A stretch of DNA of 64,000 nucleotides from Synechocystis sp. PCC 7338. GTDB taxonomy: Bacteria; Cyanobacteriota; Cyanobacteriia; Cyanobacteriales; Microcystaceae. The position numbers were made by a program, and so were the translations under genes. The notes under the pieces were generated by a model that had not been told where the DNA came from, made no database searches, and saw only the letters and a program-made list of their open reading frames with translations. Shown here piece after piece: positions 53,841 through 62,836 of this stretch. The stretch is from NCBI RefSeq assembly GCF_018282115.1, contig NZ_CP054306.1, forward strand, positions 1,473,488 to 1,537,487, in the 5' to 3' direction. Numbering within the stretch: the first letter of the stretch is position 1; every line of letters starts with the position of its first letter.

Positions 53841-53967
53841 GGCGAATAATACTCCTGAAAAACCCAGAAGTTCCCTCCTGCTGTGCGCGTGGCCTCCATG
53901 TTAACGATTTCTGAGTGGGGACTGGCATTTGTTCACAACAACTTAACGATTGCTTCATTTTTCATAA

Positions 53968-54525
53968 TCAGTCCCTCGATGGAGGCAAGGGTTTTCCCCA
54001 TTGGCGTAGATCTACCGCATAACCACCAGTCACTAGATAAACTTGACCACACAATCCTCCCAATTGGCGAGTTAAAGCCCCCAAACGGTCTCGAAAAATA
54101 CGTCCCAGGGCGTAGGCCGGAATCACCCCCCACCCCGTTTCTTCGGCAACGAAAATAATGGTGATGGGGACATTTTGCAAATCTGCCACAAAAGTAATGA
54201 AGTCTCTCTGCTTGGTCCGCCATTGGTCCGGGGACAACTCCAGGGTATTGGCTACCCAGCCCCCCAAGGAGTCCACTAGGGCACAACTTCCCGGCGGTAG
54301 GGTTGCTAAAGTATCGGTCAAATGCTGATCAACACAGACCGTTTGCCATTGGAGCGGACGGCGATCGCGATGTTGTTGAATACGGTTTTGCCAGTCTAGG
54401 TCGGCGGCATTTTCCTTCCCAGTGGCAATGTAGATAACTGATGGATGGTTTTGGCCGGCAAGATGTTCGGCCCATTCACTTTTACCTGAACGGCTGGGGC
54501 CGGTGACGAGGATAGGAAGGGCCAT
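53968..54525 (-). CDS. cobU: Adenosylcobinamide kinase / adenosylcobinamide-phosphate guanylyltransferase
   Basis: A 185-residue CobU/CobP enzyme of late cobalamin (pseudocobalamin) assembly. The P-loop is VTGPSRSGKSEWAEHLA at residues 7-23. Further motifs are VIYIATGKENAADLDWQNRI, the RRPLQWQTVC segment, CALVDSLGGWVANTL, and IIFVAEETGWGVIPAYALGR near 122-141. It is complete and of usual length. Standing alone; other cobalamin genes are not in the window. Confidence 0.92.
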   Translation of the reverse strand: MALPILVTGPSRSGKSEWAEHLAGQNHPSVIYIATGKENAADLDWQNRIQQHRDRRPLQWQTVCVDQHLTDTLATLPPGSCALVDSLGGWVANTLELSPDQWRTKQRDFITFVADLQNVPITIIFVAEETGWGVIPAYALGRIFRDRLGALTRQLGGLCGQVYLVTGGYAVDLRQWGKPLPPSRD

Positions 54526-54640
54526 GAAGATGCGACGGTGGGGCGATCACAATTTTAGGAGACAGTTTAAAAAACGTTTCAAGAAATTGCTCTGCCACTA
54601 TAGGCTAGGATCTTTGAGTCCCGATTATCACCCTCAGTGA

Positions 54641-55615
54641 ATGTCCCCTCGCCAATTAAATTTTCTCAGTGCTTTCAGTCTCAGTGTGGCGATCGCCATT
54701 ATTTATCACCAAGCCTGGGGCATCGTATTGGCCCAAACGGTACTGCCCAGTGAGGGAGCGGAAACAGGGACAATGACCGCAACTGCATCAATTAATCTTT
54801 TCCAGGCCTTTATATTGGGATTTATCCAGGGGGCAACGGAATTTCTCCCCATTAGTAGTACGGCACACCTAAAGGCGGTGCCCGTGGCCTTGGGTTGGGG
54901 AGATCCTGGAGTGGCCTTCACTGCCATTATCCAGTTGGGTAGCATTGCGGCAGTACTTTGGTACTTTTGGGGGGATTTGACCGCCATCACCAAGGGCATT
55001 ATCAAGGCAGTGCAAACCCGCCAATATGATTCTCTCGAATTTAAATTAGGCTTAGGCATCGGTTTGGGCACCATTCCCATTGTCTTCTTTGGACTGCTAA
55101 TGAAAGTGCTGGTCCCTGACCTGGACAATTCCCCTTTTCGTAGTTTGCCCACCATTGCTATTGCCTCCATTGTCATGGCATTGTTGCTGGCCCTGGCAGA
55201 AAAGTTGGGAACTCACCGCCGTCCTTTTGAAAAGTTACGTTGGCAGGATGGGGTGATTATTGGCATAGCCCAGGCTTTGGCTCTGATTCCTGGGGTATCC
55301 CGCTCTGGATCTACCTTAACGGCGGGTTTATTTATTAACTTGGAACGGGCCGCCGCTGCCAGGTTTTCGTTTTTGTTGGGCATTCCGGCCATTACCATTG
55401 CTGGTCTGGTGGAACTGAAAGGGGTAATGGACCAACATTTGGGCAACGATGCCATTTTGCCCCTTATTGTTGGTACCATCTCCTCTGCTATTTTTTCCTA
55501 CCTGGCGATCGCCTGGCTAATCAAATTTTTGCAAAAACGCAGCACCTGGATTTTTGTTTGGTACCGTCTAATTTTCGGGATAATTATTCTGTTGACTTTG
55601 GCAATAAAAATTTGA
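54641..55615 (+). CDS. uppP: Undecaprenyl-diphosphatase (BacA/UppP)
   Basis: A 324-residue membrane phosphatase that recycles undecaprenyl pyrophosphate for peptidoglycan. The catalytic motifs are FIQGATEFLPISSTAHL near 60-76 and LIPGVSRSGSTLTAGL near 210-225. Eight hydrophobic helices follow the usual pattern. The first about 45 residues are an extra signal-like segment (LSVAIAIIYHQAWGIVLAQ) before the normal family start, so the true start could be the later ATG (MTATASINLFQAFILGF). Confidence 0.93.
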   Translation: MSPRQLNFLSAFSLSVAIAIIYHQAWGIVLAQTVLPSEGAETGTMTATASINLFQAFILGFIQGATEFLPISSTAHLKAVPVALGWGDPGVAFTAIIQLGSIAAVLWYFWGDLTAITKGIIKAVQTRQYDSLEFKLGLGIGLGTIPIVFFGLLMKVLVPDLDNSPFRSLPTIAIASIVMALLLALAEKLGTHRRPFEKLRWQDGVIIGIAQALALIPGVSRSGSTLTAGLFINLERAAAARFSFLLGIPAITIAGLVELKGVMDQHLGNDAILPLIVGTISSAIFSYLAIAWLIKFLQKRSTWIFVWYRLIFGIIILLTLAIKI

Positions 55616-55705
55616 ACTTAAAATACAAGATTATCTTAATAAGAGACTAGTTCTTTAGGATTTTTTCTGGCATATCTACCCGCTTTTCAAACAAACACCT
55701 AATGG

Positions 55706-55827
55706 CCTGTTTTAAAAGCCCCCTTGCCCTCCAAATTTGGGAGGAAACTGAGTGAAAGTCCTCCAGTATTGCCGGAGCTTTAGTGAAGAAATTTAGGGGG
55801 CGCAATAAAACTTTCCAAACACGTTCT
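55706..55827. repeat. MITE-like dispersed repeat, copy 2
   Basis: It matches the copy at 22648-22760 along nearly its whole length: CCTGTTTTAAAAGCCCCC at the left, CCAAATTTGG with AAACTGAGTGAAAGTCC in the centre, AATAAAACTTTCCAAACACG at the right. About 14 extra bases lie in the middle. Its right end overlaps the stop codon (55826-55828) of the kinase-TPR gene. Confidence 0.65.
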
Positions 55828-57934
55828 AAAGCCTGATATGAGCTTTAGCAAACGCTTGTTGAATTTGCTGAGCCAGATTAATGTTGCCAGAGGAGTTGGA
55901 TTGTCGGTAAAGTTCTACTGCTTGGCGGTAATATTGAATAATTTCATGACTATGATCAATTATGCCTTGTTCTATCCCCATGGATAGCAACACCCAGCCT
56001 AAATTGTGGTACACTTCGGGTTGATTGGGGTTTAAATCAAGAGCAGATGTCAAATATTCCTTGGCTTCACTAAATTGTTTTTTTCTGCCTAACAAAGTAC
56101 CGCAGCGAAAATAGACAAAGTAATTCTGAGGGAGTAAATTCAAATAGTTTTGATAGACTTGGATCGCTTCAGTTATTTTATTGATTTTTTCCAGCAAAAT
56201 TGCTTCATTGAGCAGCGCCCAAGATAATTTGTCATTACTTCGGTTAGCTTGTTGAAAATAATCCAATGCTAATTGCCATTGTTGCTGTTTTGCTTTGTGC
56301 CAGGCTAGTAATGCCATTCCATGAACACTATTAGGTTCATCTTGGGCGTACTCTTCCAAACACCTTTCCACATCGAGGGCATGGGCAGTTAGTACAGATT
56401 TTTGTAAAGCGATCGCCAGATGGGGATAAAGCCAGCTATAGGTTTTGGGGCTGTAATGTTCTTGTCTAGCCTGAAAAATTGCCGGTCGAGCAAAACGAAT
56501 AGTATTCTTCCACTGTTTTTGTTCAAAAGCAACCCAAGCTCCTATGGACAAAATAAAAGGAGTTTTTTCCAGGTCCATCGCTTGTTCAATGGCTTGACTG
56601 GCCAAAGACCACTGCCCCAGCTTGCCAGCAGCCCAGGCTAAGTTGGCCTGTAACCACCCTTCCCGGGGACTAATTTGAGTAGCTTGTTTAAGATAATTGA
56701 ACGCACTTTGCCAATGGCCCCGCCGACAGTTAATTAAGCCTAAAATCCCCAAACAGAGACCATTGTTTCCATCCAATTGCAAAGCTTGAAGGGCCACAGC
56801 TTCCGCCTGTTCTTGATTAAAGTAGACTAATATTGCTGCCAATTCTGCCATTGCAACTAAGTCATCAACGTTAGCTTGTAGGTGTTTTTGATAAGCGCTA
56901 ATTGCCCCAGGAAAATTACGTTCACTGACCAACTGTCGGGCTTTTTTTAAAACAGGAGTTGTAAAATTGCCTTCCAGAGCATTAATTAATTCATCCGCAG
57001 TTTGGAACCTTTCTTCTACCTTCATTCTTAATCCCGTTAGGAGAATGGACTCCATTTGGAGACTAATGCTGGGATTTAAACTACGGGGAGGCACCAGTTC
57101 ATCTTTGTGTATTCTCTCAAGAGCTGAAATTGGTAACTGTCCCGTCAACAATTCGTACATGCTGGCACAGACAGAGTAAAAATCCATGCTGGGGGAACGT
57201 CTTGCGTAGGCAACAAATTGTTCGGGAGGGGCATAGCCAACAGCAGCGATCGCCGACATATTCTGAGTTTTATGGGCGATGTATTCCCTGGTGTTACCAA
57301 AATCAATTAAAACAGGTTCATCTTGAAGGTTAATAATAATATTGTCTGGTTTAATATCCCGATGTAGTAGATTTTTACCATGGGTAACTTGGAGAGCAGC
57401 GGCAACTTTAAGAAAATATTTTTTGACTCTAGATTCCGATAGTTTTTTTTCTTGTTTGAGAATTTTATCCAGGGTTTTACCCGGCACAAATTCCAGAATT
57501 ATATAACCAGTATTATTTTCTTCGAACCACTCATAAGGTTTGACAATGTGCGGATGGGGCGAACAGCGGGCAATGCTTTCCCCTTCCTGCAGAAATTCCC
57601 GGATATATTCCTGACGATCCTGGGGGGAAACAGCATTAGACCAAATTATTTGATTCCCTTGACGGACAGAACGTTCTGGTAAAAATTCCTTAATTGCTAC
57701 AGTTTCCCCGGTAGCAACTTTAACAGCTTTGTAGGCAATGCCAAATCCTCCCTGTCCCAAAGGATTTTCAATTCGATACTGTCCCTGTTTCAGCATTGTC
57801 TGGGGCCGCAGAGCCATGGGAAATTCAAAAACCGTACTATCTCCATTTTCATCAGCCAAACTATAACCACAGACGCTACAAGTAAGAGCGCCAGGGAAGT
57901 TTTCGATTAAACAGGCAGGGCAAAGAATGGTCAT
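55826..57934 (-). CDS. Zinc-ribbon Ser/Thr kinase with C-terminal TPR array
   Basis: A 702-residue protein. Residues 1-25 form a zinc ribbon (CPACLIENFPGALTCSVCG). The Hanks kinase spans about 50-315: PLGQGGFGIAYKA, VAIKEFLPE, LLHRDIKPDNIII, VLIDFGNTRE. From about 330 to 700 runs a TPR solenoid (for example AMAELAAILVYFNQEQAEAV and VYHNLGWVLLSMG). All catalytic residues are present. It begins 8 bases after the stop of the PP2C gene on the same strand, so phosphatase and kinase are translated together. The final residues and stop lie within a MITE-like repeat. The TPR part probably recruits substrates. Confidence 0.9.
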   Translation of the reverse strand: MTILCPACLIENFPGALTCSVCGYSLADENGDSTVFEFPMALRPQTMLKQGQYRIENPLGQGGFGIAYKAVKVATGETVAIKEFLPERSVRQGNQIIWSNAVSPQDRQEYIREFLQEGESIARCSPHPHIVKPYEWFEENNTGYIILEFVPGKTLDKILKQEKKLSESRVKKYFLKVAAALQVTHGKNLLHRDIKPDNIIINLQDEPVLIDFGNTREYIAHKTQNMSAIAAVGYAPPEQFVAYARRSPSMDFYSVCASMYELLTGQLPISALERIHKDELVPPRSLNPSISLQMESILLTGLRMKVEERFQTADELINALEGNFTTPVLKKARQLVSERNFPGAISAYQKHLQANVDDLVAMAELAAILVYFNQEQAEAVALQALQLDGNNGLCLGILGLINCRRGHWQSAFNYLKQATQISPREGWLQANLAWAAGKLGQWSLASQAIEQAMDLEKTPFILSIGAWVAFEQKQWKNTIRFARPAIFQARQEHYSPKTYSWLYPHLAIALQKSVLTAHALDVERCLEEYAQDEPNSVHGMALLAWHKAKQQQWQLALDYFQQANRSNDKLSWALLNEAILLEKINKITEAIQVYQNYLNLLPQNYFVYFRCGTLLGRKKQFSEAKEYLTSALDLNPNQPEVYHNLGWVLLSMGIEQGIIDHSHEIIQYYRQAVELYRQSNSSGNINLAQQIQQAFAKAHIRL

Positions 57935-57942
57935 GGGAATAG

Positions 57943-59841
57943 CTACAGGTGGGGAAGCTCCATGGTTAGTTGTAGTGCCACTAGGGTAGCGTTATCGTTA
58001 GCGCCCCGTTTCAGCACTTGATCAATGGTCTGATTCACTGACATCTGTAAATTTTCAGCCTTGGTAAAGATGGTCGCCATTTCATCCCCGGAAACTAAGT
58101 CCCAAACCCCATCGGAACAAAGCAAAAGTACATCGCCATCTTCTAGGGTCAAATAATTATCCTGGCCAAAATGACTCAGGGTTTGCAGATGACCAGAGTT
58201 AAGTTGGGGTTGCCCCCCGAGGGATTTAGTCAAAACGTTGCGGTCAGGATGCTCCAGGCTTTCTTGATAGCTGATCTGCCCACTGTTGAGCAACATGGCC
58301 ACCAGAGAGTGATCTTCGGACAGTTGACATATAAATCCCCGGCGAATGAGATAAATGCGACTGTCCCCAACGTGGGCAATGTGCAATTGCTGATTAACAG
58401 CCAACACAGTACTCAAGGTGGTGCCTCCATTCCTAACTTCGGCGGTGATATGCCGATTGGCCTGGTTAACCACTTCTCCTAACCAGTTTTGTCTTTCGAG
58501 GGCAATGTTAATTTTTTTTGGCAGACTGGCATTGATTAACGCATCAATAGCTAATTGACTGGCCACTTCTCCCTGGGCCATGCCTCCCATACCATCGGCG
58601 ATCGCCGCTAAGAGAACTTGTGATTGACCTGTAACAGATTGCCTAATACCAAAATTATCCTCATTGTGGAGACGATGGAGAGAGAGTCCTACCGTGGAAT
58701 AACTTGCAATCTGCCAAGTAAGATGAGGTTTCGCGAGAAGAGTGCGAGTTTCAATCAACAACTCCAAAAATTGCTCAACGCTGAAGCGTTCTTCGGGACT
58801 GGGGGCTAGGGCAATGGTTAGTAATTGGCGTAGTTTGGGCTGGAGGGGCAAAGACAGCTCGTCATACTGGCCCAAAGAAGTAAAATCCCGGGCTAAAAAA
58901 TTAGCCGCTACTTCAGGAAAAAGAGCTTGTAGAAGGATTACACCGACAATATAGGTGCTGGTATGGGGGTGTAATGTTCCACCCGTAATTAATTCGGGAG
59001 GAAAATAGGTTCCCTGTAAACCAATCTCTAGGGGTTGATCAAGCCTATGTATAGCTGTCAAATCAAAGACGGTGAGGGGTGTGCCCATTTGCATAAATCG
59101 GGGGGCGATCGCCAACACACACCAGTTATGGCGGGCCAACAGGCAAAATAACTGACAAATTTGACCCGCTACCACAAGGGCTTCTGTAGGGGTATGCAGT
59201 TGTTTCAACCAATGTTTTAATGTTTTTTCTTCGTTTGGCAGTGTAGTTAACACTAGTAATAACTCGGTTTCTGAACCAATACCCAAGGGCTGTTCTGGAT
59301 AAATTTCTTCTTCTAAGTAGTTAGTTTCAGTTTCAATTTTTATTTCTTTCACCTGACCCTGGTTTTCGGTGATAGCAATTTCTGATTGTGGGTCATCTGC
59401 TAGGTATAACTCGGTTAATGCCTCTTCCGATTCTTTAGGTATATCGACAAATTCATCAACAATTTCTTCCAGGGAAACTGAATTTTCTGGATTTTTTGTG
59501 ACAACAGTATCTTGAACTCCAACTGGGGATTGTAGTTCCTCTATTTCTCTATTTTCGCTTTTTATTTCAGGTTCATTTCCAGGGTAAGATTTTATTGACA
59601 TTCCTAGCAAAGGAGCGAGAAATTTTTGTGGGCCCAAAATTTTTCTCAATTCCTGTTCTTTCGACAACTCTCCATAGACACTACCAATTCGCAGTAATCC
59701 TATTTTTTCTTCGTTTATTTCGTTAATTAATCGAGCTTGATAGTATTCAACATTGTTAAAGTTACCCCAAAAAGCCTCGATCTTGACATCAATATCTCCG
59801 ACTGTAATTATTTGCTGTTGCCACAAGTTATTGCTTTGCAT
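57943..59841 (-). CDS. PP2C phosphatase with an N-terminal pseudokinase-like domain
   Basis: A 632-residue protein. The C-terminal PP2C domain (about 385-630) has the metal-binding set LHNEDNFGI near 390, IADGMGGMAQGE near 411, VGDSRIYLI near 493, CSDGVWDLVSGDE near 578 and GANDNATLV near 615, so it should be active. The region about 190-380 reads like a decayed kinase. GTYFPPELI near 275 stands where kinases have the GTPGYMAPE motif, and APSPEERFSVEQFLELL near 350 is like a kinase C-lobe end, but the HRDLKPxN loop is replaced (RHNWCVLAIAPRF). The N-terminal about 190 residues are acidic and disordered-looking. It likely reverses the work of the neighbouring kinases. Confidence 0.87.
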   Translation of the reverse strand: MQSNNLWQQQIITVGDIDVKIEAFWGNFNNVEYYQARLINEINEEKIGLLRIGSVYGELSKEQELRKILGPQKFLAPLLGMSIKSYPGNEPEIKSENREIEELQSPVGVQDTVVTKNPENSVSLEEIVDEFVDIPKESEEALTELYLADDPQSEIAITENQGQVKEIKIETETNYLEEEIYPEQPLGIGSETELLLVLTTLPNEEKTLKHWLKQLHTPTEALVVAGQICQLFCLLARHNWCVLAIAPRFMQMGTPLTVFDLTAIHRLDQPLEIGLQGTYFPPELITGGTLHPHTSTYIVGVILLQALFPEVAANFLARDFTSLGQYDELSLPLQPKLRQLLTIALAPSPEERFSVEQFLELLIETRTLLAKPHLTWQIASYSTVGLSLHRLHNEDNFGIRQSVTGQSQVLLAAIADGMGGMAQGEVASQLAIDALINASLPKKINIALERQNWLGEVVNQANRHITAEVRNGGTTLSTVLAVNQQLHIAHVGDSRIYLIRRGFICQLSEDHSLVAMLLNSGQISYQESLEHPDRNVLTKSLGGQPQLNSGHLQTLSHFGQDNYLTLEDGDVLLLCSDGVWDLVSGDEMATIFTKAENLQMSVNQTIDQVLKRGANDNATLVALQLTMELPHL

Positions 59842-59934
59842 AAATTAAGCCTTGTCAATCCTAAATTAACTAGGGAACAAAAGGAGAGAATAAGTTAGTT
59901 ATTCCCTTGTTTGATTTAGTGAACCTTATTGTTG

Positions 59935-60570
59935 TCAATCCATCTGAAAAAGAAACCGAATTTTGGCGATCGCCACTTCATCTCCTGACCATAGTGGTTG
60001 AGGGGTTGTTATGCGAGCTCCGTAACGATTTTCTCCGGCCCTTTTGATAAACACTCCATTGGTGGAACCGAGATCTTTAATTTTCCAACTGCCTGATTCT
60101 TGATAAATTTCAGCATGGTTACGGGAAATAGTGTCATCCCCAGGGAAGCCATCCAAATCTACTTCCACTGGGCCACTGTCCGGGTCAAAGCGACCAATTA
60201 AACAACTGGGGCTATCCAGTAAAAATTCAGCAACCGGTGCATTGGGTAGTCTAGAAATTAACTTGGCCAGACTAGGGGCATTCGTAGATGGGGACTCAAC
60301 AGATTTAGGTGGGAAAGAAGATTCTGGGGAAACAAAAACAGTTTCCGATTCCGCCGTGGAAGGTGGTGGCGGTGTAGGAACCAAAGGTTGCTCAAAATTT
60401 AAGTCCATCAAATCCGAAGAACTCGATGGAGTTTCAGGAACAACTATTTCTGGCTCCAATACTGGTGGTGGAGGAGTAGCCATTACTTGACTTAATTCCG
60501 ATCCACAGGCAGCGCAAAATTCGACATCGGCAGGATTGGTATAGCCACAGGCTTCGCAGGTAATAGACAT
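59935..60570 (-). CDS. Zinc-ribbon and FHA-domain phosphothreonine-binding protein
   Basis: A 211-residue protein with a double-cysteine zinc ribbon at residues 4-23 (CEACGYTNPADVEFCAACG), a Pro/Ser-rich linker at about 28-100, and an FHA domain at about 110-211. FHA hallmarks are CLIGRFDPDSG, TISRNHAEIYQE and KDLGSTNGVFI, including the Arg, Ser and Asn residues that bind phosphothreonine. It is probably the reader of marks set by the neighbouring kinases. It precedes the PP2C gene by 94 bases on the same strand. Confidence 0.92.
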   Translation of the reverse strand: MSITCEACGYTNPADVEFCAACGSELSQVMATPPPPVLEPEIVVPETPSSSSDLMDLNFEQPLVPTPPPPSTAESETVFVSPESSFPPKSVESPSTNAPSLAKLISRLPNAPVAEFLLDSPSCLIGRFDPDSGPVEVDLDGFPGDDTISRNHAEIYQESGSWKIKDLGSTNGVFIKRAGENRYGARITTPQPLWSGDEVAIAKIRFLFQMD

Positions 60571-60657
60571 AAATTGTGTTTAAGTAAAGGAATGTGGAAA
60601 AATAGCTGGAGTATCTGAAGAATGTGCCCCGTCAGGTGTAAAAACTCGATGGAGAAA

Positions 60658-60855
60658 CTAAGTTCCCGTTAGTTGACGGATAGCATCCTGGGACAATTCT
60701 TCCCCTAAATCGTCATTGATACGAACAGTTTTACCTTTAGATCCAATCTTGACCGTTTTACGAAATTCGGGGGATAGTTTACGGGTTTTACGCAGTTCAT
60801 CCTGGGCCTGGCTCAGGGATTCCGTCAGAGAATCATTGCCCCACTTTTTAGTCAT
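60658..60855 (-). CDS. Small basic/acidic protein of the kinase-phosphatase cluster
   Basis: A 65-residue protein starting MTKKWGNDSLTESLSQAQDE, highly charged, with Ser/Thr sites that neighbouring kinases could modify (RKLSPEFRKTVKIGSKGKTV). No family recognised. It is the first gene of the minus-strand group (small protein, FHA, PP2C, kinase). The 139 bases between it and the divergent kinase at 60995 should hold both promoters. Confidence 0.6.
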   Translation of the reverse strand: MTKKWGNDSLTESLSQAQDELRKTRKLSPEFRKTVKIGSKGKTVRINDDLGEELSQDAIRQLTGT

Positions 60856-60994
60856 ATAGCTGGCATCTCCAGTAACTTCTCTGCTTTAATGGTGTTACTA
60901 ATACTAAAATCTATCTCTTCGTTTTTTCCCGTGCTGAGTCTAAGAATTTAAGTCATTACTGATCCAGTAGTTGATTGAATGTGCTTTTCAGATC

Positions 60995-62830
60995 ATGAAC
61001 CAGAGTCAATGTCTTAACCCTAATTGTCTAGCAGTCAACTCCGTAAACCATCGATTTTGCCAAAAATGCGGACAAAAGCTTTGGCTCAAAGATCGTTATC
61101 AGGCGTTGCAATTGATTGGGCAGGGAGGCTTTGGCAAGACTTTTTTGGCGGTGGATTTAGATAAACCATCCCAACCTCGATGCGTGATTAAGCAATTTTT
61201 CCCCCAAGGTCAGGAAACGGGATCCTTGGGTAAAGCGGCGGAGTTATTCAGAGAAGAAGCAAAACGTTTAGATGAATTGGGTCATCACGCCCAAATACCA
61301 GAGTTGTTAGCCTATTTCATTGCTGATGACCAGCGACAATACTTAGTTCAGGAATATGTTGAGGGAAATAACTTAGCTCAGGAATTGATCCAGCAAGGCG
61401 TTTTTAACGAAACAAAAATTCGAGCATTATTACTGGATCTGTTGTCTGTTTTAGACTTTATTCATAATCATCAAGTGATTCACCGGGACATTAAACCAGA
61501 AAACATCATTCGTCGTCAGTCAAATCAAAAATTAGTTTTGGTGGATTTTGGTGTTTCTAAGTTTGTTGATCAATCTTCGGGACAAACTCAAGGAACAATT
61601 GTTGGTTCTACTGGTTATATGGCGCCAGAACAACTACAAGGTAAAGCTATTTATGCTAGTGATTTTTATGGTCTTGGTGCAACTTGTTTACACTTATTAA
61701 CTGGTCAATTACCGACAAATTTATACGATGCAAACGAGGGTAAATGGTTATGGCAAAACTATTTGGTTAATAATGAAGTATCTTCAAATTTAGTTAAAGT
61801 GCTGAATAAATTAGTTGAATATACACCAAACAGACGATATGAATCAGTTGAATCAATTTTGTCAGTTTTAGAATATTCACAGAAAAAAAACTGGAAATGG
61901 TGGGGAGACAATAATTCTAATCCTCCTTCAAATAATAATCCTGTTCAGCAAATTCAAGAAATTCCTGACAATAAAACAGTAATCCAATTTCCTGGATTAA
62001 TGACCTTAACTTTTGAGTTTGAAACTTTGCAAGTTAATGCGAACGGAATAGTAGTAACGAAAAGAAAATGTGTTGCCAATTGCTTTCGTCAGAACTTAAA
62101 CTCGGAAACTTTTTTAGAGATGGTTTTGATACCCAGCGGTATATTTATGATGGGGGCACCAGCAGAAGAAAAAGATAGCCTTAATTGGGAAAAACCTCAG
62201 CATAAAGTTACAATTCCTGCATTTTGGATGAGTAAATACCCTGTTACACAGGCACAGTGGAAGAAGATAATGGGTAATAATCCTTCCCGTTTTAGGGGAG
62301 AAAATAAACCAGTGGAAAAAGTTAGCTGGGAGCAATGCCAACAATACTGCAAAATTTTATCAGAGAAAACCCAAAAACAATTTAGATTACCCAGTGAAGC
62401 AGAATGGGAATATGCTTGCAGAGCCGGCACTAATAATGAGTTCTATTGTGGCCAGACTATAAACTGTAATTTGGCAAACTATGACTGTCAATATTCATAT
62501 AAAGGGGAAAATTCTGGTACTTTCATTAATCAAACTACAGATGTTGGTAAATTTCCAGCTAATGGTTTTGGACTTTATGATATGTGCGGTAATGTTTGGG
62601 AGTGGTGTCAGGACAATTGGCATAGTAGTTACCAAAATGCTCCGGCATCTGAAAAACCATGGATTGACACAAAAATATTTGGTAGTAAGGATAAAAAACG
62701 TGTAAGAAGAGGCGGTTCTTGGCGTAATAAGCCGTCGTATTGTCGTTCTTCAAGTCGCAGTAGTTTTGAACAAGATTGTGTAGATATTACCCTAAGTTTT
62801 CGTTTAGTTATGGAAAATATTCCACAATGA
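60995..62830 (+). CDS. Zinc-ribbon Ser/Thr kinase fused to an FGE-sulfatase (C-type-lectin-like) domain
   Basis: A 611-residue protein. Residues 6-30 carry a four-Cys motif (CLNPNC and FCQKCG) typical of cyanobacterial SpkB-like kinases. The kinase at about 38-295 is intact (LIGQGGFGKTFLAVD, CVIKQFF, VIHRDIKPENII, LVDFGVSKF). A helical/linker region of about 80 residues follows without an obvious membrane helix. The FGE-like domain covers about 375-605 (PSGIFMMGAP, NWEKPQHKV, KPVEKVSWEQC, RLPSEAEWEYACRAG, MCGNVWEWCQDNW, RRGGSW). Of the two FGE catalytic cysteines one is missing (RNKPSYCRS after RGGSW), so a binding role is likely. Start: ATG 60995 rather than a TTG 8 codons upstream. The A+T richness is higher than in most of the window. 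Confidence 0.9.
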   Translation: MNQSQCLNPNCLAVNSVNHRFCQKCGQKLWLKDRYQALQLIGQGGFGKTFLAVDLDKPSQPRCVIKQFFPQGQETGSLGKAAELFREEAKRLDELGHHAQIPELLAYFIADDQRQYLVQEYVEGNNLAQELIQQGVFNETKIRALLLDLLSVLDFIHNHQVIHRDIKPENIIRRQSNQKLVLVDFGVSKFVDQSSGQTQGTIVGSTGYMAPEQLQGKAIYASDFYGLGATCLHLLTGQLPTNLYDANEGKWLWQNYLVNNEVSSNLVKVLNKLVEYTPNRRYESVESILSVLEYSQKKNWKWWGDNNSNPPSNNNPVQQIQEIPDNKTVIQFPGLMTLTFEFETLQVNANGIVVTKRKCVANCFRQNLNSETFLEMVLIPSGIFMMGAPAEEKDSLNWEKPQHKVTIPAFWMSKYPVTQAQWKKIMGNNPSRFRGENKPVEKVSWEQCQQYCKILSEKTQKQFRLPSEAEWEYACRAGTNNEFYCGQTINCNLANYDCQYSYKGENSGTFINQTTDVGKFPANGFGLYDMCGNVWEWCQDNWHSSYQNAPASEKPWIDTKIFGSKDKKRVRRGGSWRNKPSYCRSSSRSSFEQDCVDITLSFRLVMENIPQ

Positions 62831-62836
62831 AAATTA

